Of a DNA stretch of 64,000 nucleotides, positions 7,660 to 18,008 are shown piece by piece; position 1 is the stretch's first letter; each line of letters starts with the position of its first letter. The stretch comes from Actinokineospora enzanensis DSM 44649 (GTDB lineage Bacteria > Actinomycetota > Actinomycetes > Mycobacteriales > Pseudonocardiaceae), in contig NZ_KB894419.1 in NCBI RefSeq assembly GCF_000374445.1, positions 1-64,000 of the forward strand. The letters are read 5' to 3'. The notes under the pieces were generated by a model that was given only the letters and a program-made list of their open reading frames with translations, did not search any database and was not told the DNA's origin. Position numbers and translations under genes: made by a program.

Positions 7660-10616
7660 GGCTGCATTACCTGGAGCTGAGTGCGTTCGGGCCGTTCGCG
7701 GGCACGGAGACCGTGGACTTCGACCTTCTCGGCGCGGAGGGCCTGTTCCTGCTGCACGGTGACACCGGCGCGGGTAAGACGACCTTGTTGGACGCTGTCG
7801 CGTTCGCGTTGTTCGGGGCTGTGCCGGGCGCGCGCGCCGAAGCCAAGCGGCTGCGGTGCGACTACGCGGACCCGGACACACACACCGAGGTGACGCTGGA
7901 ACTCACGGTCCAGAACCACCGCCTCCGCATCGTCCGCAGCCCGGAGTATGAGCGCCCCAAACGGCGTGGCGACGGTATGACCAAGCAGAACGCGCGCGCG
8001 TCGCTGGTGTGGGTCGGCGGCGCGTCGCCCAGCGGGCACCGGTCGGAGGGCGTGAGCCGGATCGACGAGGTGGCGCGCACGGTCGAGCGGCTGCTGGGGA
8101 TGACCAAGGACCAGTTCTTCCAGGTCGTGCTGCTGCCGCAGGGCGAGTTCGCCCGGTTCCTGCGGTCCTCCACCGAGGACCGGGAGACGTTGCTGGAGAA
8201 GCTGTTCGGCACGCAGCATTTCGAGCGTGTGGAGCAGTGGTTTCGTGAGCGCCGCCGGGAAAGCGGGCGAGCGTTGGAACAGTCGCTTTCCACGTCCCGG
8301 GAACTGGTCGCGCGGTTCGCGCAGGCGGCGGGTGTGGAACCGCCGGAGAAGTCGGATTCGGCTTGGTTGAGCCAGATTGTCGCTGAATCGGAGAAGGCTG
8401 ATTCCGAGGCGCGTGTGGCGGCGGAGGCGGCGTCGGCGAACCGGGCTCGTGCCGAGGCGGCGCTGGTCGACGGGCGTGATCTGGCCAACCGGGTCAACCG
8501 GGTGCACCGGGCCGTCAACGGGCTCGCGGAACTGGCGCACCAGGCACAGGACCGGACGCAGTGGAAGGAAGAACTCGCGGCCGCCGAGCGCGCGGTCCCG
8601 GTCGTCGCGGCGACCGAACAGTTGATGCGCTTCGAAAGGCGCGCGGACGACGCCGACGGCAAAGTGCGGGCGTTGGCGGAATCGGCGCAGGCACAGGGGT
8701 TCGGAGATCCCGATGCCGGTTTGGCGAAGCTGCGCGAGGCGGCGGCGGACCTTCGCGAGGAAGCGGGTGGACTGGCCAAGCTGGTCGAAGAGGCGGAACG
8801 GCAGCGGGCGGATTCCCGACGCCTGCACGCTTTGCGCGAGCGGGTCGAGTCCGTGCGCGTGCAAGCCGATGAGGTGGCCGGGAAACTCGATTCCACGACG
8901 GTCGACACCGCGCGGGAACGGCTCGCCGAGGCGGCGACCGCGCGGGCGGCGTTGGCCGGGATGCGGTCCCGTTGCGAGGAACTGACCGCGGTCGTCAAGG
9001 ATCGAGACTCGGTGCCCGGTGTGGAACGGGCGCTCACGAAAGCGAAGGATGCCAGCCGGGAAGCCATCGACCTGCACCATGCGGCGCGCGAGGAAGTGTT
9101 GCGGCTGCGGCAAGTGCGGCTTGACGGCATGGCGGCGGAATTGGCGACCGGATTGAGCGCGGGGGAGCCGTGCCCGGTGTGTGGTGGGGCGGAACATCCG
9201 CATCCGGCGCCGGTGGCGACCGCGGTGGCGACAGCCGCGGACGAGCGGGCCGCGCAATCGGTCGAGCAGCAGGCATTGCGGAAGCGGGAATACGCGGTCG
9301 CCGCGGTGGAGAAGGCGCGGACGACACTCGACGGATTGACCGCGCGGTTGGTGGCGTGGGCGGACAAGGATCTCGATCTGCTGCGGTCCGTCGCCCTGAC
9401 CGAGTACCGCGCGACCGAGGACCTGGCGTCCCGGCACCCGACGCTGCTACGGGCGGTCGCCGAGGCCGAGCGGGAGCAGGAGACGCTGCGGTCGGAGCGC
9501 GGCAAGCTCGAACAGGAGTTGGCCCAGCTCGTCGCGCAGGCGGCGGAGGTCGGGTCGGTGATGGACCGCCGGGCGTCCGAGTTGGAGCAGGCGCGTGGCG
9601 AGTTCGCGAGCGTGACCGAGCGGCGGGCGCGGCTGCTGGCGACCGTGACCGCGGTCGACGCGTTGGTCGAAGGGCGCGGCGTGGCTCTGGGTGCGCACGA
9701 GCGCGTTCGCGAACAACAGGACGTGGTCACGGACCGGGTGTCGACGGCGGGCTTTTCCGGGCACGCGGAGGCGATGGCGGCCGCGCGTTCCGACGCCATC
9801 ATGGAGAAGCTGCGCGAACGTCTGACGGAAGCGTCGGAGGCCGAGCAACAACACCGGGCGACATTGGCCGACCCCGATCTCTTCGGTATCGACGCCGAAG
9901 AGGACGTGGATCTCGCGCCGCTGGTGTCCGCTGCTGGCATGGCGCGGTCCGAGGCGGAAGAAGCGGTGGCGGTCGCGCGCGCCGCTGCTACCCGGGTGGA
10001 GCAGGTGGGCCAACTCGGCAAGCGTTTGCAGCGGGTCTGGGTGGAATTGGCGCCGCGGGAGTCCGAATACGCCGAACTGGACGCGCTGACCGATGTAGTG
10101 AATGGCCGGGGACAGAACAGCACGCGGATGTCCCTAAGGTCCTATGTTCTGGCGGCCCGGTTGGAAGAAGTCGCCACGGCCGCCAGCGCGCGGCTGCGGA
10201 GAATGACGCAGGGCCGGTACTCGTTCGAACACTCCGACCAGGCCGGCGCCCGCGGCACCCGTGGTGGCCTGGGCCTGGACGTGCTGGACGACTACTCCGG
10301 CCAGACCCGCCCGGCGAAAACCCTGTCCGGCGGGGAATCCTTCGTGGCCTCGCTCGCCTTGGCCCTTGGCCTGGCGGATGTGGTGGCCGCGGAAAGCGGC
10401 GGCGGCGCATTGCTGGACACGTTGTTCGTCGACGAGGGGTTCGGCACGCTGGACGCCAGCACCCTGGACGAGGTCATGGCCATCCTGGACGACCTGCGCG
10501 ACGGCGGCCGGGTGGTCGGCATTGTGTCCCATGTGGACGAATTGCGCCAGCGCATTCCGTCGAAACTGCATGTCCGAAAAGCCCGAACCGGTTCCACCCT
10601 CGAACTGACCGCCTGA
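7656..10616 (+). CDS. sbcC: exonuclease SbcCD, ATPase subunit SbcC
   Basis: Rad50/SMC-type ATPase of 986 residues. Walker A is GDTGAGKTT at residues 35-43. Long coiled-coil arms flank a zinc hook CPVCGG near residue 506. The ABC signature LSGGESFVASLALALGLADV lies near residue 890, followed by Walker B LFVDEGFGTLD near 922. It binds DNA and powers the SbcD nuclease. Length and architecture are normal for the family. The GTG start overlaps the sbcD stop. Confidence 0.97.
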   Translation: MRLHYLELSAFGPFAGTETVDFDLLGAEGLFLLHGDTGAGKTTLLDAVAFALFGAVPGARAEAKRLRCDYADPDTHTEVTLELTVQNHRLRIVRSPEYERPKRRGDGMTKQNARASLVWVGGASPSGHRSEGVSRIDEVARTVERLLGMTKDQFFQVVLLPQGEFARFLRSSTEDRETLLEKLFGTQHFERVEQWFRERRRESGRALEQSLSTSRELVARFAQAAGVEPPEKSDSAWLSQIVAESEKADSEARVAAEAASANRARAEAALVDGRDLANRVNRVHRAVNGLAELAHQAQDRTQWKEELAAAERAVPVVAATEQLMRFERRADDADGKVRALAESAQAQGFGDPDAGLAKLREAAADLREEAGGLAKLVEEAERQRADSRRLHALRERVESVRVQADEVAGKLDSTTVDTARERLAEAATARAALAGMRSRCEELTAVVKDRDSVPGVERALTKAKDASREAIDLHHAAREEVLRLRQVRLDGMAAELATGLSAGEPCPVCGGAEHPHPAPVATAVATAADERAAQSVEQQALRKREYAVAAVEKARTTLDGLTARLVAWADKDLDLLRSVALTEYRATEDLASRHPTLLRAVAEAEREQETLRSERGKLEQELAQLVAQAAEVGSVMDRRASELEQARGEFASVTERRARLLATVTAVDALVEGRGVALGAHERVREQQDVVTDRVSTAGFSGHAEAMAAARSDAIMEKLRERLTEASEAEQQHRATLADPDLFGIDAEEDVDLAPLVSAAGMARSEAEEAVAVARAAATRVEQVGQLGKRLQRVWVELAPRESEYAELDALTDVVNGRGQNSTRMSLRSYVLAARLEEVATAASARLRRMTQGRYSFEHSDQAGARGTRGGLGLDVLDDYSGQTRPAKTLSGGESFVASLALALGLADVVAAESGGGALLDTLFVDEGFGTLDASTLDEVMAILDDLRDGGRVVGIVSHVDELRQRIPSKLHVRKARTGSTLELTA

Positions 10617-10693
10617 CGGCTCGTCCCGGGAATGTCGTAACACCCGTAGCGGCCGCGCGGATATTCGCCGAGTCATGCGCGTGCATCACCGAG

Positions 10694-11605
10694 ATGCGCA
10701 GGCTGAACCTGGAGGGCCGCCGGTTCGAGGAGGACAAGAACGAGCGGCTGATCGGCCTGCGGGACCGGCAGGTGGTCGTCGCGGCCACGCTCGGCGGCAT
10801 GCACACCCGCATCGACCACGCGGAGCTCAACGCCCGCGGGTTCCGGCAGTGCGTCCAGAAGGCCAAGATCGGCCGATTGCTGCCGCGGGCCCTGATGCTG
10901 TTGCTGATCACCAACCTGACCGCGCTGGTGCTGGTCATGTCGGGCAACCTCGCGCACGGACCCGACGCCATGCGGCAGACACTGATCGTGGTCGGCGGGA
11001 CCGGTGTGGCGGGTCTGTTGGTGCTGGCGATGTTCCGGCTGTGGGACCGGTGGTTCCCGCCCGGGGTGCACGTCGAGCCGGTCACCGTGGAGCGGGTCCG
11101 CGAGGTCACCGTCCACGCGGAGCGGACGTTGCAGCGGGTGCGGGCCGACAACCAGCGGGTCGCCCGGATGGCCGCCCAGGTCGAGCAGCGGCTCCAGACC
11201 GTGCGGGTCATGGACTTCATCGCGCTGCGCGACCTGCACCACGAGTCCGTCGGCTGCGCGGACGGCGCCTACCGGCACTACCGGTCCGCGGGCCTCTCGC
11301 TGGACTCCATGTCCGGGATGCTGGTCCGGGTGCGGGCGAACCTGGCCCTGCGCAGGCCCACGCGCGGTGGGAACCGGGGGACGCTCAGCGCGGCGGCGGC
11401 GAACCTGGCGCAGACGAAGCAGTCGCTGGGGGTCGAGGTCAAACGGGGACGCGCCATGGTGCACACGCTCAACGCCAACACGGCCCAGTTGAAGCACTCG
11501 ATCAGGGACAACTGCGGCAAGCGCGGACAGCGGTGGTACGCGGAACTGGAACAGCGGACCGAGGCGAGGAAGGCGCAGAGCGATTCGGCCCGGTCCGGAA
11601 GTTAG
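10694..11605 (+). CDS. hypothetical membrane protein with helical C-terminal domain
   Basis: A 303-residue protein I do not recognise. The N-terminal 50 residues are charged. Two membrane segments follow at about residues 60-80 (RALMLLLITNLTALVLVMSG) and 95-115 (TLIVVGGTGVAGLLVLAMF). A long Arg/Gln-rich helical domain, probably coiled coil, completes it (VREVTVHAERTLQRVRADNQ onward). The ATG chosen is the first good in-frame start; its ribosome site is weak. It lies 77 bases after sbcC and converges with the adaA-alkA fusion, so its link to SbcCD is uncertain. Confidence 0.7.
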   Translation: MRRLNLEGRRFEEDKNERLIGLRDRQVVVAATLGGMHTRIDHAELNARGFRQCVQKAKIGRLLPRALMLLLITNLTALVLVMSGNLAHGPDAMRQTLIVVGGTGVAGLLVLAMFRLWDRWFPPGVHVEPVTVERVREVTVHAERTLQRVRADNQRVARMAAQVEQRLQTVRVMDFIALRDLHHESVGCADGAYRHYRSAGLSLDSMSGMLVRVRANLALRRPTRGGNRGTLSAAAANLAQTKQSLGVEVKRGRAMVHTLNANTAQLKHSIRDNCGKRGQRWYAELEQRTEARKAQSDSARSGS

Positions 11606-11620
11606 TTACTGCGAAGCAAA

Positions 11621-13090
11621 TTACAGGGTGGTTCCGGCGGCCGCGGCGCGCCAGAGGTGCATTCCGGCGTAGGAGCGCCAGGGTCTCCAGGCCCTCCCGT
11701 GCTCGGCGAGATTTTCCATGCTCGACGGCAGGCCCAGCGCGCGGGCCCCGTTGCGCAGGGCGATGTCCTGCGGCAACAAGATATCCGGGTCGCCGAGCAA
11801 TCGCATGACCACATATCCGGCCGTCCACGGACCGATCCCGGCATAGGACTGGAGTCGGCTGCGCAGGGTCTCCGCGTCCACGCCCACGTGCAGTTCGATA
11901 TCGCCGGAGGCGATCGCCGCACATACCGCGCGAATGGTCTCCACCCGTCTGGCCGGGCCGGTGAGGATCTCCGACGCGCGTTCCGCGACGGCCGCCGCGG
12001 ACGGGAACAACGTGGTCAGGTCACCTTCCGGGGCCGGGAGCTCCTCGCCGACGGCCTCGGTCAGCTTCCGCGCGGCCGTGCGCGCGGCCGAGACGCTGAC
12101 CTGCTGGCCCAGCAGCGCCCGGACCACGGTCTCGGTCCCGTCCACGCTGCCCGGCACCCGGATGCCCGGGGTCGCCGCCACCGCCGCGGTCAGCGCCGGG
12201 TCGGCGGCCAGCACGCCGTCGATCACCGCCGGGTCCGCATCCAGGTCGAGCAGTCGGCGCAACCGGGCCACCGCCGTGCTGAGGTCACGTAAATCGGCCA
12301 GCTTCAGCGTGCATTCGACATGGGTGCCCGCCGGACGCAGATGCGCGGTAGCCGAACCGTGCGGCAGCCGCAGCGTGCGGGAATACCTGCCGGGGCGCGA
12401 ACTCTCGACGCCGGGGATCGCTCGGGCGCCGAGGAAGGCAAGGATCCCGGACGCGTCGAACGGTGTGCGCACGGGTAACCGCAACCGGACACGGCCACCG
12501 GTGGCGTGTTGGCGTACCCGGCCCGCCCGCTGCGCGGCGATGCGCAGGTCCGACGGCGTGGTCGCGAACACCGCGCGGATCGTGTCGTTGAACTGGCGCA
12601 CGCTCGCGAAACCCGACGCGATGGCCACGTCCGACACCGACATCGTGGTGGTCTCGATCAGCAGCCGCGCGGTATGCGCGCGATGTGCCCTGGCCAGCGC
12701 CAACGGGCCCGCGCCAAGCTCGGCGGTCAGCACCCGGGTCAGGTGCCTCTCGGAGTAGCCGACCCGGCGGGCCAGGCCGGGTACCCCCTCGCGCTCGACC
12801 ACCCCGTCGATGATCAGGCGCATCGCCCGACCGGCCAGGTCGCCGCGCAGGTCCCATTCCGGGGAGCCGGGGACGATATCCGGGAGGCACCGCCTGCAGG
12901 CCCGGTAACCCGCCTGTTGGGCCGCCGCCGCGGTCGGGAAGAACTCGGCGTTCCGCCGCCGCGGCGCGATGGACGGACAGGACGGCCTGCAATAGAGCCC
13001 GGTCGGTCGGACGGCGAGGAAGAACTGACCGTCGAAGCGCGCGTCGCGGGAGACGACCGCGCGGTATCCCTGCTCCGGGTCGATCAACAC
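11621..13090 (-). CDS. AdaA-AlkA fusion: methyl-phosphotriester sensor and 3-methyladenine DNA glycosylase
   Basis: A 489-residue three-part protein. Residues 1-75 are the Ada zinc domain with the methyl-acceptor context GLYCRPSCP (Cys34) and the second pair CRRC. Residues 85-185 are an AraC-type HTH (SVSDVAIASGFASVRQFNDT). From about residue 200 comes AlkA: its N-terminal domain, then HhH-GPD glycosylase with LLGQQVSVSAARTAARKL, GIGPWTAGYVVMRLL and the catalytic Asp region LPQDIALRNGARALG. It likely senses methylated phosphates, activates adaptive-response genes and excises alkylated bases. The Ogt methyltransferase domain of E. coli Ada is absent, as is common in actinobacteria. Confidence 0.93.
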   Translation of the reverse strand: MLIDPEQGYRAVVSRDARFDGQFFLAVRPTGLYCRPSCPSIAPRRRNAEFFPTAAAAQQAGYRACRRCLPDIVPGSPEWDLRGDLAGRAMRLIIDGVVEREGVPGLARRVGYSERHLTRVLTAELGAGPLALARAHRAHTARLLIETTTMSVSDVAIASGFASVRQFNDTIRAVFATTPSDLRIAAQRAGRVRQHATGGRVRLRLPVRTPFDASGILAFLGARAIPGVESSRPGRYSRTLRLPHGSATAHLRPAGTHVECTLKLADLRDLSTAVARLRRLLDLDADPAVIDGVLAADPALTAAVAATPGIRVPGSVDGTETVVRALLGQQVSVSAARTAARKLTEAVGEELPAPEGDLTTLFPSAAAVAERASEILTGPARRVETIRAVCAAIASGDIELHVGVDAETLRSRLQSYAGIGPWTAGYVVMRLLGDPDILLPQDIALRNGARALGLPSSMENLAEHGRAWRPWRSYAGMHLWRAAAAGTTL

Positions 13091-13166
13091 CCGACCATGC
13101 TGCCGGCGCGCGTCCGGAAGGGCTGGCAGGAAAGAGACATCTGGTTCGCGATATCGCGGAAATGCG

Positions 13167-13198
13167 GCGGGGACCCGTCCGGACGGACGGGTCCCCGC
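13167..13198 (-). terminator. hairpin terminator after the subtilase gene
   Basis: Perfect 14-bp inverted repeat (arm GCGGGGACCCGTCC, 4-base loop GGAC) placed between the stop of the S8 peptidase gene and the start of the adaA-alkA fusion, both read leftward. There is no U tract, which is usual for actinobacterial terminators. Confidence 0.75.
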
Positions 13199-13225
13199 TT
13201 GTTTCGTCGGGAAAATACCGGCTGG

Positions 13226-16200
13226 TTAGGAAACCGCCGAGACCTCCACGTCACCGGAGCCGATCAGCACCCCGGCGTCGTTGCGCACCTCGACGTTGCC
13301 GATCAGCACACGTCCGGCCCCCGGCGCCTCGGTCGCGGTGACCGTGGCCGGGACCGTCCAGCTCGCCCCGGTCGCCCGCGTCGACGCCGTGTCGGTGATC
13401 GCGATCGAGCCGTAGACCGGGTTGGTCAGCACGTCCAGGTAGTCGTAGGTCGTGGTGCCCGCGGGCACCGAGTACCCGGCGACCAGCGCGATCCAGACAC
13501 CCGCTGCCGGGTTCGGGATCGTCACCTCCTCCTCGGAGTCGCCGTCGGCCGACTGCCCGGCGAGCACGCAGGACCCGGACGAGCAGTTGTAGACGGCCAG
13601 GTCGAGGTCGGCGGCCGCGTCCGAGACGTTGCCGATCTTCACCCGCAGCGCCGTGGTGCCCGGCAGGACCTGCACCTGGTACTGCTGGTCGGTCTGGTTG
13701 GCGATGGTCGGCTTCTGCTTCTTGGCGCTGCCCAGCGCGGTGCCGCCCGCCTTGCCGGTGAACGGCCCGAACAGGTTCTTCAGCGTGTACTGCCGGGACA
13801 CCGGGGTGTTCTTGGCGACCGACGGGATCACGTCCGGGTTCGGCGAGACGCTCACGCCGAGCGCCTGCGCGGTCAGCACGAACGGGGCATACGCCACGTC
13901 CGAGGTGCGCCGCGCCTCGACCACGACCTCCCAGACGCCCGGCGTCGGGTTGGCCACCACGCGGCTGGACGGGTCGCCCGCGTCACAGCCCGCGACCGGC
14001 GGGTTGTAGCAGTTGGTCGAGGTGTTGGCCTCGACGCCGGTGCCGTACGGGTGGAAGCGCAGGAACCGCAGCTGGCCCTGGCCCTTGCCGGTGCCGCCGC
14101 CCTGCAGGTCCACCTTGAACGTCGAGGTGCCCTGCGGGACCCGGTAGAAGAACTTCTGCACCTCGTTGCGGCCGACCTGCCCGCCGGTGCGGACGGTGAA
14201 CGAGTTGTCCGCGGTGAAGTCGTTCGCCGCGATCACCGTGTTCAGCGTCTGCGCGTCGATGCCCGCGGTGAGCGGGCTGTCCAGGTTCAGGATCGCCGAG
14301 TGCACGCCCACGCTGCGCGGGTTGATCGTCACCGTGTACTTGACCGCGCTGTTCTTCGGCAGCGTGATCGTCGGCGCCGAGGTGAAGGTGCCGTCGTTGC
14401 CGACCCAGCGGGCCTGGTAGGTGACCGGGGAGTCCGAGCCGGAGGTGCGGTTGAAGGTGTAGGTGCGGGTGTAGCGGTCGCCCTGCTTGACGCCCTCGCG
14501 ATCGTTGATGCCGACGCCGATGCCCGGGGTCTTCAGCTTCGCCGACAGCGCGGTGTTCACCGGCACGGACGCGGAGATGTCCGGGGTGCTCGGGTTGTCC
14601 TTGAGCAGGTTCCAGGCCTTCTTGGTGTCGATCAGGCCGTTGCCCTGCTCGTAGGCGCCTAGGCCGTCGATGAACCGGGCGGTCGACTTGAACGCGGTGC
14701 GGATTTGCGCGGCGGTCGCCGAGACGTGCTTGGCCCGCGCGGCGCTGACCAGCAGCGCGGCCGAACCGGCGGCCTGCGGGGAGGCCATCGAGGTGCCGTT
14801 GAACATGCCGTAGCCGGGCGGCAGGGCGAAGACGCCCGCCACCGGCTGGCCCTCCTGCCAGGTCGGCACCGCCGAGATGGCCGAACCGGGGGCCACGATC
14901 TCCGGCTTGAAGCCGCCGTCCTCGCGCGGGCCGCGCGAGGAGAACGGGTGCAGCGACTCGGCGCGGCCGAGGTCGGAGCCGTAGTTGGCCTGCCAGGTGG
15001 CCTTGGTGATGTAGGAGCCGACGGACAGCACCTTGGTGGCCACCGACGGGTCGCCGACGGTGTTCTCACCGGCGCCGTTGTTGCCCGCGGAGATGAACAT
15101 CTGCACGTTGTAGGTGTCGATGATCTTGTCGTAGAGCTCGGCGCGGGCGTTGTTCGCGTCGTTGAGCGGCGGCAGGCCGCCGATCGACATGTTGATGACG
15201 TCCACGTGCGCGTCGCGGGCGGCGTAGATCATGCCCTCCAGCAGCGCGTGGTTGGTGCAGCCGGTGATGAACAGGCAGACCCGCACCGAGACCAGCTTGG
15301 CGCCCGGCGCCGCGCCGTTCATGGTGCCGCCGAACAGCCGGTTGCCCGCGACGATGCCCGCCACGTGCGAGCCGTGCGCGCCGGAGACGATGCCGATGTT
15401 CACGGCCTCGTCCGCCGGGTCGGTCTGCACGACGAACGGCAGGGACTCGCTGACCGGGGTCGCCGGGTTGTCCTTGCCGAAGTGGCCGATGTCGTACTTG
15501 ACCTTGTAGTCGGTCATCGGCTGCTCGTCGCCGAAGGTGCCGTTCTGGTTCGTGTCGACCCAGACGGTGCCGGTGCCGATGTTCCACACCACGCCGAACA
15601 GGCCGCTGCTGCCCGCCGGGTTGCCGTCCCGGTTGACGTCGTTGCCCAGCTCGCTGCCCAGCCGCGGGTCGCGCTCGTTGAGCACGCCGTAGCGCAGGTC
15701 GCCGGTCTCGTTCGGCAGGCCGCGCGCCGCGCCGGTGGTCTTGGTGGTCATCTGCAGCCACGTCGGGTCGTCATCGTCGTTGACGCCGTCGGTGAAGTGC
15801 GGGTTCGTCGCGGTCACCCAGTCGACGATCTTGCGCTCGTTGGTGGAGGTGGTGTTCAACGCCGGGTGGTCGAGGTCGACGCCACTGTCCACGATCGCCA
15901 CCGTCGCGCCCCGGCCGTCCCAGGTCGGGTGGTCGTTGACGAACTGCGCGGCGTTGGTGTCGCCGGTCGGCATGTACGGGTTGACCCGCGGCGTGCCCGG
16001 CCCGGGGGCGGGCTGCGGCGTCGGGTCGGCCTGCGCCTGCGGGCGCGGGTCGTCCAGCGGGACGTTCTCGTCCAGGTCGAGCGCCGACACGCCGGGCAGC
16101 TTGGCCACCTTCAGCACCTGGTCGACCGGCACCTCGGCACGCACATAGCCGATCTGGTCGTCGCGGTACTCGACGTCCGCGCCTGCTTTGGCGATCTCGT

Positions 16201-16432
16201 CCACGTGCTTCGCGCTGTCCCCCTGTTTGGTGGAGATCAGCACGGTGACGGACTTCTCGCCCGCGGCGCGGGCCTTGTTCAGCAGCTCCAGGTCGTGCTT
16301 GCCGATACCGGGACCCTCGCCGGTGGGTGCCTGCGCGGGGGCCGCGGTGGCGGACGGGGCGGTCACCAGCAGGGCGCTCGCCACCGCGGTGGCCACGCCG
16401 ATGGCGAGCCCGCGCCTTCGGGGTTGATACAT
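13226..16432 (-). CDS. secreted S8 family (subtilisin-like) serine peptidase
   Basis: A 1068-residue exported protease. It has a Sec signal peptide (about residues 1-30, RRRG then a hydrophobic run, cleavage near ATAAPA) and an inhibitor-like propeptide (VTVLISTKQGDSAKHVDEIA). The catalytic triad is Asp182 (VAIVDSGVDLDHP), His356 (GAHGSHVAGIVAG) and Ser548 (NGTSMASPQAAG). A long insert between Asp and His carries acidic, Ca-binding-like sequence (DTNQNGTFGDEQ). The C-terminal 450 residues are beta-rich domains resembling pre-peptidase C-terminal and fibronectin-like modules. It probably degrades extracellular protein. It is monocistronic, with a terminator just downstream. Confidence 0.93.
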   Translation of the reverse strand: MYQPRRRGLAIGVATAVASALLVTAPSATAAPAQAPTGEGPGIGKHDLELLNKARAAGEKSVTVLISTKQGDSAKHVDEIAKAGADVEYRDDQIGYVRAEVPVDQVLKVAKLPGVSALDLDENVPLDDPRPQAQADPTPQPAPGPGTPRVNPYMPTGDTNAAQFVNDHPTWDGRGATVAIVDSGVDLDHPALNTTSTNERKIVDWVTATNPHFTDGVNDDDDPTWLQMTTKTTGAARGLPNETGDLRYGVLNERDPRLGSELGNDVNRDGNPAGSSGLFGVVWNIGTGTVWVDTNQNGTFGDEQPMTDYKVKYDIGHFGKDNPATPVSESLPFVVQTDPADEAVNIGIVSGAHGSHVAGIVAGNRLFGGTMNGAAPGAKLVSVRVCLFITGCTNHALLEGMIYAARDAHVDVINMSIGGLPPLNDANNARAELYDKIIDTYNVQMFISAGNNGAGENTVGDPSVATKVLSVGSYITKATWQANYGSDLGRAESLHPFSSRGPREDGGFKPEIVAPGSAISAVPTWQEGQPVAGVFALPPGYGMFNGTSMASPQAAGSAALLVSAARAKHVSATAAQIRTAFKSTARFIDGLGAYEQGNGLIDTKKAWNLLKDNPSTPDISASVPVNTALSAKLKTPGIGVGINDREGVKQGDRYTRTYTFNRTSGSDSPVTYQARWVGNDGTFTSAPTITLPKNSAVKYTVTINPRSVGVHSAILNLDSPLTAGIDAQTLNTVIAANDFTADNSFTVRTGGQVGRNEVQKFFYRVPQGTSTFKVDLQGGGTGKGQGQLRFLRFHPYGTGVEANTSTNCYNPPVAGCDAGDPSSRVVANPTPGVWEVVVEARRTSDVAYAPFVLTAQALGVSVSPNPDVIPSVAKNTPVSRQYTLKNLFGPFTGKAGGTALGSAKKQKPTIANQTDQQYQVQVLPGTTALRVKIGNVSDAAADLDLAVYNCSSGSCVLAGQSADGDSEEEVTIPNPAAGVWIALVAGYSVPAGTTTYDYLDVLTNPVYGSIAITDTASTRATGASWTVPATVTATEAPGAGRVLIGNVEVRNDAGVLIGSGDVEVSAVS

Positions 16433-16774
16433 CCCACTTCCTTCTTCCTCAGCGGGTGAGCTGGGCGCGCCCGGTGAAACCCCCGGTGGGCGGACGACAG
16501 CAGGGCGCTCACGGAGTGTTCTTTGCGGGTGACCCGGTGACTAGCGTCCAACCGGGCTAATCCATGGGGGTTGATCCGGACTATTTGGCACGGAGTGTGT
16601 ACGCATCGTCGCCGAGTGCGGCAACGTTACCCAGCGAATGGGCGCTTTCGTGCGTATGTACAGCCCCGGACACAGCGCGTTCGGTAGTCAAATCTGGTAA
16701 TGAGTGTTGGTAACTATTTCGCACACCTGTGGGGTCTGAGGCATCCGGATGGGCGGTCCGTAGACTCAGTCCCC
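16433..16774. promoter_or_regulatory. divergent promoter region of subtilase gene and ychF
   Basis: A 342-base gene-free stretch between the divergent peptidase and ychF starts. On the ychF side a TAGACT hexamer at 16761-16766 sits nine bases before the GTG start. No ribosome site lies between them, which suggests a leaderless ychF mRNA. The rest shows no clear repeat or operator. Confidence 0.5.
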
Positions 16775-17848
16775 GTGAGTTTGACCCTCGGGATCGTCGG
16801 CCTGCCCAACGTCGGCAAGTCCACCCTGTTCAACGCCCTGACGAACAACGACGTGCTCGCCGCGAACTACCCGTTCGCGACCATCGAGCCCAACGTCGGC
16901 ATCGTGCCGCTGCCCGACCCCCGGCTCGACGAGCTGGCCAAGCTCTACGGCAGCGAGCGTGTCGTGCCTGCCACGGTGTCCTTCGTGGACATCGCGGGCA
17001 TCGTCAAGGGCGCATCGGAAGGCGCGGGCCTCGGCAACAAGTTCCTCGCCAACATCCGCGAGGCCAACGCCATCTGCCAGGTCATCCGCGTCTTCGACGA
17101 CCCGGACGTGGTCCACGTGGACGGCGCGGTCGACCCGTCCTCGGACATCGAGACGATCAACACCGAACTCATCCTGGCCGACCTGCAGACCCTGGAAAAG
17201 GCCCTGCCCCGGCTGGAGAAGGAGGCGCGCACCCGCAAGGAGGCCCGCCCCACGCTGGAGGCGGCCACCGCCGCCAAGGACATTCTGGACGGTGGCACGA
17301 CCCTGTTCGCGGCGGGCACGGACGTGTCACTGCTGCGCGAACTGAGCCTGCTGACGACGAAGCCGTTCCTGTACGTGTTCAACGCGGACGAGGCCGTACT
17401 GACGTCCGCCGAGCGTCGGGCCGAGCTGACCGCGCTGGTGGCGCCTGCGGACGCGGTGTTCCTGGACGCGAAGGTGGAGGCCGAGCTGCTGGAGCTGGAC
17501 GAGGAGTCCACTCGGGAGCTGTTGGAGTCGGTGGGGCAGACTGAGCCTGGGTTGAACGCGTTGGCTCGTGCCGGGTTCCATACGCTTGGGTTGCAGACCT
17601 ATTTGACGGCTGGGCCTAAGGAGGCTCGGGCTTGGACTATTCCTCAGGGGGCTACTGCGCCGCAGGCTGCCGGAGTTATCCATACGGACTTCGAGCGGGG
17701 CTTCATCAAGGCGGAAATCGTGTCATTCGACGACTTGATGGCTGCGGGGGCGATGACTGCGGCTCGGGCGGCTGGGAAGGTTCGCATGGAGGGTAAGGAC
17801 TACGTCATGGTTGATGGGGACGTAGTCGAGTTTCGTTTCAACGTTTAG
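16775..17848 (+). CDS. ychF: redox-regulated ATPase YchF (Obg family)
   Basis: A 357-residue OBG-family P-loop protein. G1 is [20 protein letters not shown] at the N terminus, G3-like [20 protein letters not shown] follows, and the NADE of YVFNADE replaces the GTP-specific NKxD. This is the YchF hallmark that gives ATP preference. The C-terminal TGS domain is present ([40 protein letters not shown]). It binds ribosomes and is linked to stress responses. The GTG start is chosen over an upstream ATG because family proteins begin directly at this hydrophobic strand. Confidence 0.95.
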   Translation: MSLTLGIVGLPNVGKSTLFNALTNNDVLAANYPFATIEPNVGIVPLPDPRLDELAKLYGSERVVPATVSFVDIAGIVKGASEGAGLGNKFLANIREANAICQVIRVFDDPDVVHVDGAVDPSSDIETINTELILADLQTLEKALPRLEKEARTRKEARPTLEAATAAKDILDGGTTLFAAGTDVSLLRELSLLTTKPFLYVFNADEAVLTSAERRAELTALVAPADAVFLDAKVEAELLELDEESTRELLESVGQTEPGLNALARAGFHTLGLQTYLTAGPKEARAWTIPQGATAPQAAGVIHTDFERGFIKAEIVSFDDLMAAGAMTAARAAGKVRMEGKDYVMVDGDVVEFRFNV

Positions 17849-17912
17849 CTGGAATTTGGCCCGCTCTTATCGCGACTGGTCGTGGGCGGTCAAATACGCA
17901 GGTAGGCTGAGG

Positions 17913-17951
17913 GAACCCGCTGTGGCACACCCGGTGTGTCATGGCGGGTTC
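17913..17951. terminator. hairpin terminator between ychF and HAD gene
   Basis: Outer inverted repeat GAACCCGC/GCGGGTTC with an inner CACAC/GTGTG stem. It lies between the convergent 3' ends of ychF and the HAD hydrolase gene and could serve both. Confidence 0.65.
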
Positions 17952-18008
17952 TCGCCGTTTCCCGGTCCCGTGCTGGCTTGGTGCTGACTCCGTCGGGGGT
18001 TTTGAGTC

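Noticed and set aside
13226..16432. Long open frame on the opposite strand of the subtilase gene
   Set aside because: High GC gives long antisense frames; the minus-strand product has signal peptide and full catalytic triad, while the plus-strand product has no recognisable features.
16700..16774. Longer ychF starting at ATG 16700
   Set aside because: The extra 25 residues are unlike YchF proteins and a -10-like hexamer lies inside this stretch.
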